Positions 7,163 through 13,901 of a stretch of 29,607 nt of DNA are shown one piece after another. The DNA lies in contig JACQSK010000001.1 in the NCBI GenBank assembly GCA_016205975.1, positions 1-29,607 on the forward strand, given 5' to 3'. Every line of letters begins with the position of its first letter. The first letter of the stretch is position 1. This DNA comes from Candidatus Uhrbacteria bacterium (lineage in GTDB: Bacteria; Patescibacteria; ABY1; SG8-24; GWF2-40-263). The notes beneath the pieces are model-generated. The model searched no databases and had not been told where the DNA came from. It saw only the letters and a program-made list of their open reading frames with translations. The translations under genes and the position numbers were made by a program.

Positions 7163-8888
7163 GATTTTTTTTGAGCGCCACCATGAACGCCTTGAGCGGA
7201 CGCGTGTTGAGGACGTCGGCCTTCCTGGCCCAGCCCTTGCGAGCTTGGGCAATGCCGTGATCCAAATGGGAGAAATGCCGTGGGTCATGAGCGTCGGAGT
7301 TGATGACGAGCTTGGTTCCGGCATCGACGCACTGGCGGATGTATTCTTCGTGAAGATCCAATCGTTCTGAGCCGTTGATTTCCAGGACCACGCCGTACTC
7401 GCGCGCGGCGCGGATCACACGGTCCATTTCTACCTGGTAGGGTTCGCGCCGGCCCACCACGCGGCCGGTCGGGTGAAGGAAGATGTTGACCAGAGGATGT
7501 TTGAGCGCGCGGATGATGCGTTCGGTCATCTCGCGCTTGGGCAGGGCAAAGTGCGAGTGGATGGAGACGCAGACGAGGTCAAGGGTCTTGAGCGCGGTGT
7601 CGTGCAGGTCCAGGGAGCCGTCCTTCAAAATGTCGCACTCGGTTGATTTCAGCACGCGCAGGCCGCGCAGTTTTTTGTTGACTCGATCGATTTCTTTTCC
7701 CTGTTGGATCAAGCGCCGCTCGTCGAGCCCACCGGTCATCGTGAGCGCTTTGGTGTGATCGGTTACACCCATGTAGGAGAGGCCAAGTGCCTTGGCTGCG
7801 CGCGCCATGTCTTCGATGGAAGCCGTTCCGTCGGTCCAGTCCGTCTGGACTTGGAGGTCGCCCTGGAGGGAGCCGTAGGGGATGAGGGCGGGAATTTTTT
7901 TCTGTCGGGCAAGGCCGATCTCATCGCCGCCCACACGCAGCTCAGGCGGTATCCACTGGAGGCCGAGGGCGCGGTAGAGCTGTTCTTCGGTGCGGATCGC
8001 GAGGCGCGTTTTTCCTCGAAAGAGTCCGTGCTCGGAGAGCTTCAGATGTTTTTTTTGGGCGAGCTCGCGCAGGAGGATGTTGTGCTCACGGCTTCCTGTG
8101 AAATGAACAAGTCCTGTGCCATACGCGTTTGGATCGAGAACTAACAGGTCGCCTCCCAACCCCAAACTAAAGCGCACGGCAAGTTTTTGCGGCCCCGCTT
8201 TCAGCACGCGCACAACCTCCGGCAGAGACTTGAAGGCGCGGATGAGCTCCTTGGGCTTGCGTGTGGTCGCGATCAGGTCGATGTCGCCGATGGTTTCTTT
8301 GCGTCGGCGCAGCGACCCGGCGAGATCCACATGCGTGACGCCTTCCACGCGCCTCAGGTTCTCTACCATGTGCTGTGCAAACGGCAGGACGTCGTGGATG
8401 ATGCGGCGCTCGCCGGAGGATTTGAGAAACGCAATTCCCCGCAGGATTTTTTGCTCGCTCTTGTGACCCAGTCCTGGAACGTTCTCGATCTTATGCGCGC
8501 TGCCAGCCCGTTCAAGGTCGCGGAGCGTTTTAACGTGGAGCTTCTTGTAGAGCAACAGCGCGGTCTTGGGGCCGACCTCGGGGATGCGAGAGAACGCGAG
8601 CATGTCAAAAGGATATTTTTTTTTGAGCACTTGATAGGCGCGCGTGTTGCCGGTGGTGACCAGCTCTTCGATTGTTTCCGCGATCGATGCGCCCACGCCT
8701 GGAATGTCGTCGAGGCATTTCTTACCGTAGGCCTTGTAGAGCGTGGACAATTCCGTTTCCATTCCCGCGATGCCTTCTGCGGCAACTTCATAGGCCTGAG
8801 GCTTGAACGCGACGTCCTGTGCCCGAAGGTACAGCGCGATTTCGCGCAGGATCTCGACGATTCTTCGATTGTTCATCTGTTTGGCCAT
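7155..8888 (-). CDS. polX: DNA polymerase X family protein with PHP domain
   Basis: 577 aa from ATG 8888; upstream codons in the open frame run into the tRNA-Gly region. Order: N-terminal 8-kDa-like domain with helix-hairpin-helix IPGVG and VPGLG motifs, the Pol X palm with GSLRRRKETIGDIDLI (metal-binding Asp pair), a third Asp in GGDLLVL and an FTGSREHN motif, then a C-terminal PHP domain. The PHP metal motifs TDH, IHSH, HPTGR and SDAH are present, but the first motif, normally HxH, reads Gln346-Val-Gln348. PolX fills short gaps in base excision repair, and its PHP domain is normally a Mn-dependent 3'-5' exonuclease and AP endonuclease. Here that activity may be altered. Coupled to the alkD-like gene. 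Confidence 0.93.
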   Translation of the reverse strand: MAKQMNNRRIVEILREIALYLRAQDVAFKPQAYEVAAEGIAGMETELSTLYKAYGKKCLDDIPGVGASIAETIEELVTTGNTRAYQVLKKKYPFDMLAFSRIPEVGPKTALLLYKKLHVKTLRDLERAGSAHKIENVPGLGHKSEQKILRGIAFLKSSGERRIIHDVLPFAQHMVENLRRVEGVTHVDLAGSLRRRKETIGDIDLIATTRKPKELIRAFKSLPEVVRVLKAGPQKLAVRFSLGLGGDLLVLDPNAYGTGLVHFTGSREHNILLRELAQKKHLKLSEHGLFRGKTRLAIRTEEQLYRALGLQWIPPELRVGGDEIGLARQKKIPALIPYGSLQGDLQVQTDWTDGTASIEDMARAAKALGLSYMGVTDHTKALTMTGGLDERRLIQQGKEIDRVNKKLRGLRVLKSTECDILKDGSLDLHDTALKTLDLVCVSIHSHFALPKREMTERIIRALKHPLVNIFLHPTGRVVGRREPYQVEMDRVIRAAREYGVVLEINGSERLDLHEEYIRQCVDAGTKLVINSDAHDPRHFSHLDHGIAQARKGWARKADVLNTRPLKAFMVALKKNRV

Positions 8889-8897
8889 AACCACTTC

Positions 8898-8903
8898 AGT
8901 ATA
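8898..8903 (-). promoter_or_regulatory. -10 box of polX
   Basis: Reverse strand TATACT ends exactly 9 nt before the polX ATG. No clear -35 was found at 16-18 nt. It predicts a near-leaderless transcript. Confidence 0.5.
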
Positions 8904-8909
8904 CGACAC

Positions 8910-8938
8910 TTGCGCCCCTCTTGGCATCCGTGTAAACT
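8910..8938 (+). promoter_or_regulatory. tRNA-Gly promoter
   Basis: TTGCGC (8910-8915), 17-nt spacer, TAAACT (8933-8938). The start site would be near 8945, about 10 nt before the tRNA. The -10 sequence is the same as that of the rRNA promoter at 16555. Confidence 0.6.
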
Positions 8939-8954
8939 CCCACTCGAATTCTCT

Positions 8955-9029
8955 GCGGGTATAGCTCAGTGGTAGAGCGTCTCCTTGCCAAGGAGAAGGT
9001 CGCGGGTTCGAACCCCGTTGCCCGCTCCA
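8955..9029 (+). tRNA. tRNA-Gly(GCC)
   Basis: 75 nt with encoded CCA. Acceptor GCGGGTA/TGCCCGC, anticodon stem TCTCC/GGAGA around TTGCCAA (anticodon GCC), T-loop TTCGAAC, discriminator T. Confidence 0.96.
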
Positions 9030-9037
9030 CAAAAAAA

Positions 9038-9062
9038 CCTCGGCGCAAGCCGGGGATTTTTT
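9038..9062. terminator. tRNA-Gly terminator, probably bidirectional
   Basis: Stem CCTCGGC/GCCGGGG with a GCAA tetraloop, followed by ATTTTTT on + and flanked by seven A on the other side. It therefore also terminates the coiled-coil gene that ends at 9071 on the reverse strand. Confidence 0.88.
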
Positions 9063-9070
9063 GTTGTAGC

Positions 9071-9523
9071 TTATGCGAGGAGAACTTTTTCGACCTTTCT
9101 CAGTCGGGTGCTATGATCGAGTGTCATGTACTGCCATTTGAGCATTCGATGATTCAGCACGGTGATTGACTTTGTATTTTCATCGACTTTTCGACCAAGG
9201 TCATCAAAACCAAGTTTTGTCGAGATCGACAAGTCTTCGAGATCTGCGCTTATACTGCGCACTTCTCCTTCAAGTGATCCCAGTCGTTTATCCATCCCGT
9301 CCAACCGTAGATCCATCCCGTCCAACCGTAGATCCATCCCGTCCAACCGTAGATCCATCCCGTCGAATCGTTCGTCGACAGCATCAAAACCACTATCGAC
9401 TTTTTCTCCAAGCTGGTCGAACCGTTCTCCAAGCTGGTCGAACCGTTCTCCAAGCTGGTCGAACCGTTCTCCGAGTTGGTTGATTGTGATTGCGAGCTGA
9501 TCGTTCATTATTTCTTTTTCCAT
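9071..9523 (-). CDS. Heptad-repeat coiled-coil protein, 150 aa
   Basis: A soluble, charged protein that is nearly all coiled coil. It has four successive QLGERFD-type heptads (about residues 16-43) and four GMDLRLD-type heptads (about 54-81), followed by a less regular helical part ending in a basic Arg-Leu-Arg-Lys-Val-Glu-Lys tail. The heptads are encoded by near-perfect 21-bp DNA repeats. Starts at 9523 (ATG) or 9508 are possible; the first has no SD and the second has a weak Gly/Ala-rich purine run. An extended -10 sits 24 nt upstream of 9523. Function is unknown; similar short repeat coiled coils are common in Patescibacteria (general knowledge, moderate confidence). Confidence 0.8.
   Translation of the reverse strand: MEKEIMNDQLAITINQLGERFDQLGERFDQLGERFDQLGEKVDSGFDAVDERFDGMDLRLDGMDLRLDGMDLRLDGMDKRLGSLEGEVRSISADLEDLSISTKLGFDDLGRKVDENTKSITVLNHRMLKWQYMTLDHSTRLRKVEKVLLA
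9292..9365. repeat. 21-bp tandem repeat A (three perfect copies plus a partial copy)
   Basis: The unit begins CCATCCCGTCC and repeats at 9292, 9313 and 9334 without mismatch. A fourth, truncated copy starts at 9355. It encodes the GMDLRLD heptads on the reverse strand. Confidence 0.95.
9406..9489. repeat. 21-bp tandem repeat B (three perfect copies plus a diverged copy)
   Basis: The unit begins CTCCAAGCTGG and repeats at 9406, 9427 and 9448, with a diverged fourth copy at 9469. It encodes the QLGERFD heptads on the reverse strand. Confidence 0.95.
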
Positions 9524-9547
9524 AGAGTGACTTGATATAACAGGATG

Positions 9548-9556
9548 ATTATAGCA
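9548..9556 (-). promoter_or_regulatory. Extended -10 promoter of the coiled-coil gene
   Basis: Reverse strand TGCTATAAT, a perfect extended -10. The start site would be near 9541, about 18 nt before the first ATG. Confidence 0.65.
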
Positions 9557-9568
9557 TAAGAGAGGAGG

Positions 9569-9594
9569 AGCCCGGTTCGGCCATCAACCGGGCT
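9569..9594 (-). terminator. Terminator after the lamin-tail operon
   Basis: Perfect 9-bp stem AGCCCGGTT/AACCGGGCT with an 8-nt loop, followed on the reverse strand by a pyrimidine-rich CCTCCTCTCTT tail. It lies 14 nt after the 76-aa gene. Confidence 0.65.
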
Positions 9595-9607
9595 GTTTCC
9601 TAACCGT

Positions 9608-9838
9608 TCATACGGCTTGTTCTAGCGATGGCACGGCAGAGGTCTGTCCTTCGCGCGCCTTTTTGAACGCCCATCCAGCGCCGGATTTGCTGCCGACTTT
9701 GAATTGCTCTCGTGCGGTCGTAACCACGAAGTCGCGGAAGGCGCTCGTCTCTACCTCGTCGAGCTCAAACTGCTCGGCGAACATATTAATTCTGTCCAGC
9801 AGGGACTGGAACCAATTGGTTTTCTGTATGTCTGACAT
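9608..9838 (-). CDS. Small hypothetical protein, 76 aa
   Basis: Not named. A mostly helical, acidic protein with Phe-Ala-Glu-Gln-Phe-Glu-Leu-Asp-Glu in the first half and Arg-Glu-Gln-Phe-Lys-x-Gly in the middle. I believe similar short proteins occur in other Patescibacteria (recollection only). With ATG 9838 it overlaps the upstream gene by 53 nt. A second in-frame ATG at 9784 would start just after the upstream stop, but would remove the conserved-looking first helix. Neither start has a clear SD, so the start is uncertain. Confidence 0.6.
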   Translation of the reverse strand: MSDIQKTNWFQSLLDRINMFAEQFELDEVETSAFRDFVVTTAREQFKVGSKSGAGWAFKKAREGQTSAVPSLEQAV

Positions 9839-9968
9839 ACGTGTCTTTGATTAATTCGATGACGTACTCGCCAAGGAGTGTTGAGACGGCCGGGGACACG
9901 CCATAGGCATAGGCTCGGCGTTCGATGGACTCCTTGAGTTGCGAGATGCTGATGCGATAGCTTGCCAT
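9786..9968 (-). CDS. Small hypothetical protein, 60 aa
   Basis: Family unknown. It starts at ATG 9968, one nucleotide after the stop codon of the lamin-tail gene, so it is very likely translated by coupling in the same operon. The sequence is helical and amphipathic in the middle, with an Arg-Arg-Ala-Tyr-Ala-Tyr segment and a polar Pro-rich tail. Short, but spacing and operon position support it. Confidence 0.55.
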   Translation of the reverse strand: MASYRISISQLKESIERRAYAYGVSPAVSTLLGEYVIELIKDTYVRHTENQLVPVPAGQN

Positions 9969-9969
9969 A

Positions 9970-12510
9970 TTAGGATGTGCCAAGAGTGGGTTGGCGGCGC
10001 AGGTAGTTACGACGCAGCGCGAGGAAGCCCAGGGCGCAGGCGGTCGCAACCAAGAGAATCAAACCCGTGAACGCTTGCGGAGCGGACAAGAGGGATCCTG
10101 TCTCGTCGGTTGTCAGCGCAAGCGCGGCGGCCGCTTGTTCGTCGATGACGATGTCTGCGTCCGTGCGCGGACGGATTCTGAGCGTGCCGTCGTAGCTGGT
10201 GAGGATGCCGGTGACTGTGAGCCGGTCGCCGCGTTCAAAACGGTTGGCATCTACTTCCGGTTCGCTCTTGAGATACACGACGAGTTCTGACGCACCTTCT
10301 TCTAGGACGAGTTTTCCGCTCTCTCGCGATTGGACGATTCCTTTTACAGTGAGAAGCGAACCAACGAGGCCTTCTTCAAGGCCCTGGATCGGAAAGGCTT
10401 GCGCAGACACGAAGGTCTCTGTCGTCGTGCGCGTGAGGCTCGCTTGGGATACCAGCTTCACACGACGTTCCCCATGAGAGGTACTCAGCTCTCCCACGAT
10501 ACGGACGGTTTCTCCCAGAGACACTTCGGGGAAGGCTCCATCATAGAGGTACACCTGAATCCCTCCCGTTGCATCCTCAAGGTAGAAAAACTGTCGGCTC
10601 AGCGTTCCTGGCAGGGCCGTGACCGTGCCTTTGAGCGCGACGCGCGTACCGTCGGTGAATGCCTTGCTTTGTTCAACGGTTGAGCTCGTAACGGTCTTTG
10701 TTACCTCGGCGGTTGTCGAGGCGGTTGAGGTCGTCGTCGGGGCCGTTGAGACCAGCGCGACGGAAGCCGTTGGACTTGAGGATGTCTCGCTCGTTTTGGT
10801 TGCCGGAGTGCTGATGGTTGGGACGCTGGTCTCAGGCACAGTTGTTTGTTCTGTGACCTCGGGAGAGACGACGGACCCCGACCACGTCCACGCGCCGTTC
10901 ATGAACGCATAGGTTGAGCCCTTCGCCGCACTGCCGTAGGTCACCGTGTCCATGACCCCTTCGTTTGGGTCGAGAAGCTCAAGCGTGTCGCCGGTGTTAT
11001 TGAGAGCGATGGAGGATTCCGTGCGCGGGATCCTCACGAGCTCTCCCGGTTGGACGATCCTGGATTCTGAGAAGGTGTAGCGGTCTGTAGAGCCGTCCTC
11101 GATCGTCCAGCCCGACAGGTCAATAGATTCTGTGCCGGTGTTTTTGATCTCCAGGTATTCTTCTGTCTTATCGTCTCCGGTTGCGTTGGGGTACAGGAGA
11201 GAGAAGCGCAGCGTCGTTGCGCCCGTGTAGGGCACGGACACGTTTTCTGGATGTGAGTCGGAGACCGTCGATGGAGCCGATGTCTCCACGTCTACGACCT
11301 CATCAATCACCTCAACGACTTCAGCAGCCTCTTCTGTTTCCGGTTCAGGAAGAACCTCTTGGATTACAGACTCCTGTCTAACGACGTCCTCTTCAATTTC
11401 TACCACCTCCACTTCCTCTTCAGCCTCCACGACCTCTTCGACAAAAATGACGTTCTCTCCCCCTGGCGTCGTCGTCGTGGTTATCTCAAAGACACCTTCC
11501 GCGTTGCGAGCAAGCGCGGCGCCGTCTTTGGGCGCGGCGAGCGCATCCGTGCCGTAGCTCACGGTATCGATGACGGCTCCCGTTGGGTCACGCAGGACAA
11601 TCGTGTCCTCGTCGTTGTTCAGTTTGCCAAGGGGAGCGTTTACGACCGCGTAGGAGCCAGGCGTAAGGGTGATGAGTGAGAGGTCCGTGGTCTTGCCCAC
11701 TGCGTCCTCAAGCGTCCAGAGCGAAAGGGCGATCGTCTCTGTCGAGCGGTTTACGAGCTCGATCCATTCCTGCTCATTCTCAAGCGGATCCACGACGAAC
11801 TCACTGATGAGGACAGCGCCCTCAGGCGTAGGAGAGGCTTCTGTTGCCTCTGCATCGGATGGAACTTCTTCCTCAGCCACATCTGGTGGGGCCACGGGGG
11901 CGGTGAGGTTCATGGTGCCAGGCGTTCCAAGGTCCTGGACACCGTCGAGAAAGCCAGAGGACTGCGTGGCGTCCTCCCAGGCGGAGTCGTCATCTCCCGC
12001 CGTCAGTCCGTCCACTCTTGCCATGGATCGGTATCGTCCGTCAGAAGACGCTGCAGTGCCGCCAGATCCTCCAGCGAAAGGACTTCCGTCTGCTCCTGCC
12101 ACATCGATTTGGGCACCGAGAGCGTCAGAGAGAGCAAGACGGAATCCGTCGTTTGGCAAGGACAAGGTGGCGGTGGCGTAGTTTGCGGAAGCGGCGAGCG
12201 CCGTGTTTGCGTCTCCGTTTTCATAGTTGGCGATGAGATACGTTGAGTAAGGGGCGATCGAGCCGCCCTCAGGGAGCGTGAGCGGCTTATCGTTTGAGCC
12301 CGCGCCCGTGATGATCCACTGCGAGAGATCGATCGCCTCCGCCGTGAGGTTCGTCAGCTCGATCCACTCATCAGAACTTGAAGTCGACGAACCAGCCCAG
12401 GCGATCTCAGAGAAGACCACGGTGGGTGAGGCGGCGCTCACACGGATGGGGAGAGCCACGACCGACAGGAGTACGACAAGAGCAAGCCAGGTGCGATTGA
12501 ATAGCATCAT
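9970..12510 (-). CDS. Large secreted lamin-tail-domain surface protein
   Basis: 846 aa from ATG 12510 (or 12507). This start gives a signal peptide ending Val-Ser-Ala-Ala; a longer frame to 12567 has no support. Three lamin-tail (LTD) domains are visible, each with the hallmark Glu-Trp-Ile-Glu-Leu or Glu-Tyr-Leu-Glu-Ile followed by Asn-x-Thr/Gly and Ser-x-Trp: near residues 30-170, 240-350 and 440-560. Acidic Glu/Val-rich and Thr/Ser-rich linkers separate them. Two OB-fold-like segments follow (about 640-790), the first with Phe-Tyr-Leu-Glu-Asp-Ala-Thr-Gly-Gly-Ile-Gln-Val. A C-terminal membrane helix with Arg-Arg/Lys residues anchors it. A cell-surface adhesion or binding role is inferred. 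Two small genes follow in the operon. Confidence 0.88.
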   Translation of the reverse strand: MMLFNRTWLALVVLLSVVALPIRVSAASPTVVFSEIAWAGSSTSSSDEWIELTNLTAEAIDLSQWIITGAGSNDKPLTLPEGGSIAPYSTYLIANYENGDANTALAASANYATATLSLPNDGFRLALSDALGAQIDVAGADGSPFAGGSGGTAASSDGRYRSMARVDGLTAGDDDSAWEDATQSSGFLDGVQDLGTPGTMNLTAPVAPPDVAEEEVPSDAEATEASPTPEGAVLISEFVVDPLENEQEWIELVNRSTETIALSLWTLEDAVGKTTDLSLITLTPGSYAVVNAPLGKLNNDEDTIVLRDPTGAVIDTVSYGTDALAAPKDGAALARNAEGVFEITTTTTPGGENVIFVEEVVEAEEEVEVVEIEEDVVRQESVIQEVLPEPETEEAAEVVEVIDEVVDVETSAPSTVSDSHPENVSVPYTGATTLRFSLLYPNATGDDKTEEYLEIKNTGTESIDLSGWTIEDGSTDRYTFSESRIVQPGELVRIPRTESSIALNNTGDTLELLDPNEGVMDTVTYGSAAKGSTYAFMNGAWTWSGSVVSPEVTEQTTVPETSVPTISTPATKTSETSSSPTASVALVSTAPTTTSTASTTAEVTKTVTSSTVEQSKAFTDGTRVALKGTVTALPGTLSRQFFYLEDATGGIQVYLYDGAFPEVSLGETVRIVGELSTSHGERRVKLVSQASLTRTTTETFVSAQAFPIQGLEEGLVGSLLTVKGIVQSRESGKLVLEEGASELVVYLKSEPEVDANRFERGDRLTVTGILTSYDGTLRIRPRTDADIVIDEQAAAALALTTDETGSLLSAPQAFTGLILLVATACALGFLALRRNYLRRQPTLGTS

Positions 12511-12570
12511 AATCAGAAGTGAGATTGTTAAAGAGCTCTGCAGAGCAAGCGCGCGGCAAGCAAACAAAAA

Positions 12571-12619
12571 TCCTCCAACGCCGCTATCACAAGAAAGTGA
12601 TGAGCGAACGGTTGGAGGA
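12571..12619 (-). terminator. Long stem-loop with T-run
   Basis: Reverse strand arms TCCTCCAAC (12619-12611) and GTTGGAGGA (12579-12571), an inner ATCAC/GTGAT stem, then TTTTTG. This is a terminator-shaped element between the tRNA-like locus and the lamin-tail gene. What it terminates is unclear: the tRNA-like gene has its own terminator at 12699-12726, so a small RNA from 12620-12690 is possible. Confidence 0.55.
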
Positions 12620-12698
12620 GATATTCACTTGTACCTTTATGACATCATAAAAAAGGAGACAGGTCAAGGAGAGGGTGTGGATGGTTCATGAATAAATA

Positions 12699-12726
12699 CA
12701 AATCCGTCTCATGAAAGACGGATTTG
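12699..12726. terminator. Terminator of the tRNA-like gene
   Basis: Perfect 11-bp stem CAAATCCGTCT/AGACGGATTTG with a 6-nt loop and a T-rich TATTTATTC tail on the reverse strand, 18 nt after the tRNA-like 3' end. Confidence 0.75.
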
Positions 12727-12743
12727 TTTGGATCCGGGTCAGT

Positions 12744-12819
12744 TGGTGGACCCGACGAGAACTGAACTCGTGATCCCTGGTGTCAATTCAGGTGAGGTTA
12801 CCATTACCTCCACGGACCC
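12744..12819 (-). tRNA. tRNA-like gene with abnormal anticodon arm (identity unclear)
   Basis: 76 nt that fold as a full cloverleaf with encoded ACCA: acceptor GGGTCCG/CGGGTCC, D-stem GAGG/CCTC, anticodon arm CCTGA/CCAGG, variable GATC, T-stem ACGAG/CTCGT. Several canonical residues are off: T at 14, an A-C mismatch at 31-39, loop ATTGACA with C37, and T-loop TTCAGTT with G58 instead of A58. A strict fold gives anticodon TGA (Ser), but the variable arm is short. The embedded TTGACA resembles the tRNA-Val(GAC) loop, but that register breaks the stem. An 8-bp flanking repeat (12734-12741 with 12823-12830) extends the acceptor helix. It could be a divergent tRNA, a decayed one, or a tRNA-shaped regulatory RNA. 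Confidence 0.6.
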
Positions 12820-12842
12820 ATGTGACCCGGGATAAATAAAAT

Positions 12843-12882
12843 CCCCCAACAGCAAAGACCAAGTGGCCTATGAATTGGAGGG
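12843..12882 (-). terminator. Terminator or attenuator hairpin upstream of the tRNA-like gene
   Basis: Reverse strand CCTCCAA (12881-12875) pairs with TTGGGGG (12849-12843), followed by ATTTTATTT. It lies between the promoter at 12933-12961 and the tRNA-like gene, so it could end a short RNA of about 90 nt or attenuate the tRNA-like transcript. Confidence 0.55.
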
Positions 12883-12888
12883 TTTATT

Positions 12889-12924
12889 TTGACACCAGGA
12901 TGTGGAGGCAAGTGCCTCACCTGA
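12889..12924 (-). repeat. Segments complementary to the tRNA-like gene, in permuted order
   Basis: On the + strand TTGACACCAGG (12889-12899) and GTGGAGG plus CCTCACCTGA (12902-12908, 12915-12924) repeat the anticodon 3' half and the D-arm/anticodon 5' half of the tRNA-like gene, in inverted orientation and swapped order. In the reverse-strand transcript they are therefore antisense to the tRNA-like RNA. Confidence 0.75.
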
Positions 12925-12932
12925 GTGAGTGT

Positions 12933-12961
12933 AGTTAATCACGAAAAAGTGTGGTTGTCAA
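12933..12961 (-). promoter_or_regulatory. Promoter of the tRNA-like locus
   Basis: Reverse strand TTGACA (12961-12956), 17-nt spacer, TTAACT (12938-12933). The start site near 12926 falls right at the beginning of the segment complementary to the tRNA-like gene. Confidence 0.65.
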
Positions 12962-12968
12962 ATTCAGG

Positions 12969-13601
12969 TCATCGCAAGATGACGCTTGTCTCCTCTATGA
13001 TCAGTTTGATTTTCTCTCGAAAGACATCTTTCATTAGGCCAAGATTTTTTGGAGAGGATTCATCGAGGAGGTCGTCGATACTTGTACCAAGCCAAGTGGC
13101 AATAGTCGAAAGTCCCGTTTCATAAGGAGTGGAAAGACCTCCTTCCTTCCGAATTTTTTTGAGATTTGTGAGTCGCCATAGGTGTCCCTTTTCGATCATG
13201 TAGATGAGCTCGACGAGCATGGACAGATCCTCTTCGTCGCGTAAGTTGTGGACGACTTCGTGGACGATCAATGAACGCTCCTGATCCTTTTCAGGTTCAT
13301 CGAGGTCGTCAAATTTTTTCATTGAGTCGGTCGCCAGACTGATGTCTACTCCTCTGGCACCATGTTTACTTCGTTTCGTCATTTTAACGAGAAACTGCAC
13401 AGGAAAAAAATAATCGTCACCATACAGTTGTTTAAGATAGTCGATGGATTCACTCATCAATTCTCTCGCTCTCTTCTCAGTAGCCTCATCGCGTTTAATC
13501 CCCTCAGCCCATTCAATGGAAATTGCTGGCTTTCTTTTTTCAGGAGCCGGCTCGGTTTCAAGTGGAACCCATTGTACGTTTGGTGCACTATCTCGAGTCA
13601 T
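12969..13601 (-). CDS. Hypothetical protein with an HExxH motif
   Basis: 210 aa, no signal peptide or membrane segment. The central part has His-Glu-Val-Val-His followed by Asn-Leu-Arg-Asp-Glu-Glu, which fits a zinc metalloprotease helix, though no known peptidase family is recognised. The N-terminus is Pro/Glu-rich and the C-terminal third is helical and charged. It is the last gene of the reverse-strand series that begins with DUF5674, 30 nt after the membrane-protein gene, with a weak AGAGAA purine run before the ATG at 13601. Protease activity is inference from one motif only. Confidence 0.7.
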   Translation of the reverse strand: MTRDSAPNVQWVPLETEPAPEKRKPAISIEWAEGIKRDEATEKRARELMSESIDYLKQLYGDDYFFPVQFLVKMTKRSKHGARGVDISLATDSMKKFDDLDEPEKDQERSLIVHEVVHNLRDEEDLSMLVELIYMIEKGHLWRLTNLKKIRKEGGLSTPYETGLSTIATWLGTSIDDLLDESSPKNLGLMKDVFREKIKLIIEETSVILR

Positions 13602-13631
13602 ATCTATTCTCTAGACCAAGAGGATGTATAG

Positions 13632-13895
13632 CTATCTTTTTTCGATCCACCAGTGTTTAATTGCAGGCAATGACAAGGTTGAAAGGATAAAGCCGATGAC
13701 GGGGACCAGGGCGCTCGCCCACGGTCGACTCACATTGATCGACCACATGAACAGCACGGCTACGAAGTAGGTCATTCCCGCGATCGTGATCACACGAAAC
13801 CAACTGGTCTCCCAGGCTTTGTCCGCCTCCACGCGACGGTTGCGTTCTTTGAGTGAAGCGATCTCGGATTCGATCTGTGTGAGTCTTTCTTCCAT
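13632..13895 (-). CDS. Small coiled-coil membrane protein, 87 aa
   Basis: An N-terminal coiled coil (about residues 1-28, Glu/Lys-rich heptads) is followed by two membrane segments (about 33-53 and 58-78) and a short basic end (Trp-Trp-Ile-Glu-Lys-Arg). It starts 6 nt after the stop of the HD-domain gene, so it is in the same operon. Family not recognised. The topology suggests a small membrane-tethered oligomer. Confidence 0.7.
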   Translation of the reverse strand: MEERLTQIESEIASLKERNRRVEADKAWETSWFRVITIAGMTYFVAVLFMWSINVSRPWASALVPVIGFILSTLSLPAIKHWWIEKR

Positions 13896-13901
13896 AGCTG
13901 A

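Noticed and set aside
8187..8975. + strand open frame of 262 codons opposite polX
   Set aside because: It is antisense to a well-defined polX and runs into tRNA-Gly.
8889..9032. N-terminal extension of PolX to 9032
   Set aside because: It reads through the antisense of tRNA-Gly and the promoter region. The -10 box lies 9 nt before 8888.
9292..9489. CRISPR array from regular repeats
   Set aside because: The repeats are contiguous 21-bp units without spacers and lie in a coding frame.
12841..12930. Two-piece tmRNA or permuted tRNA gene from the swapped tRNA segments
   Set aside because: No T-arm, acceptor stem or tag-peptide frame is present next to the copied segments, so only an antisense or duplicate relation is supported.
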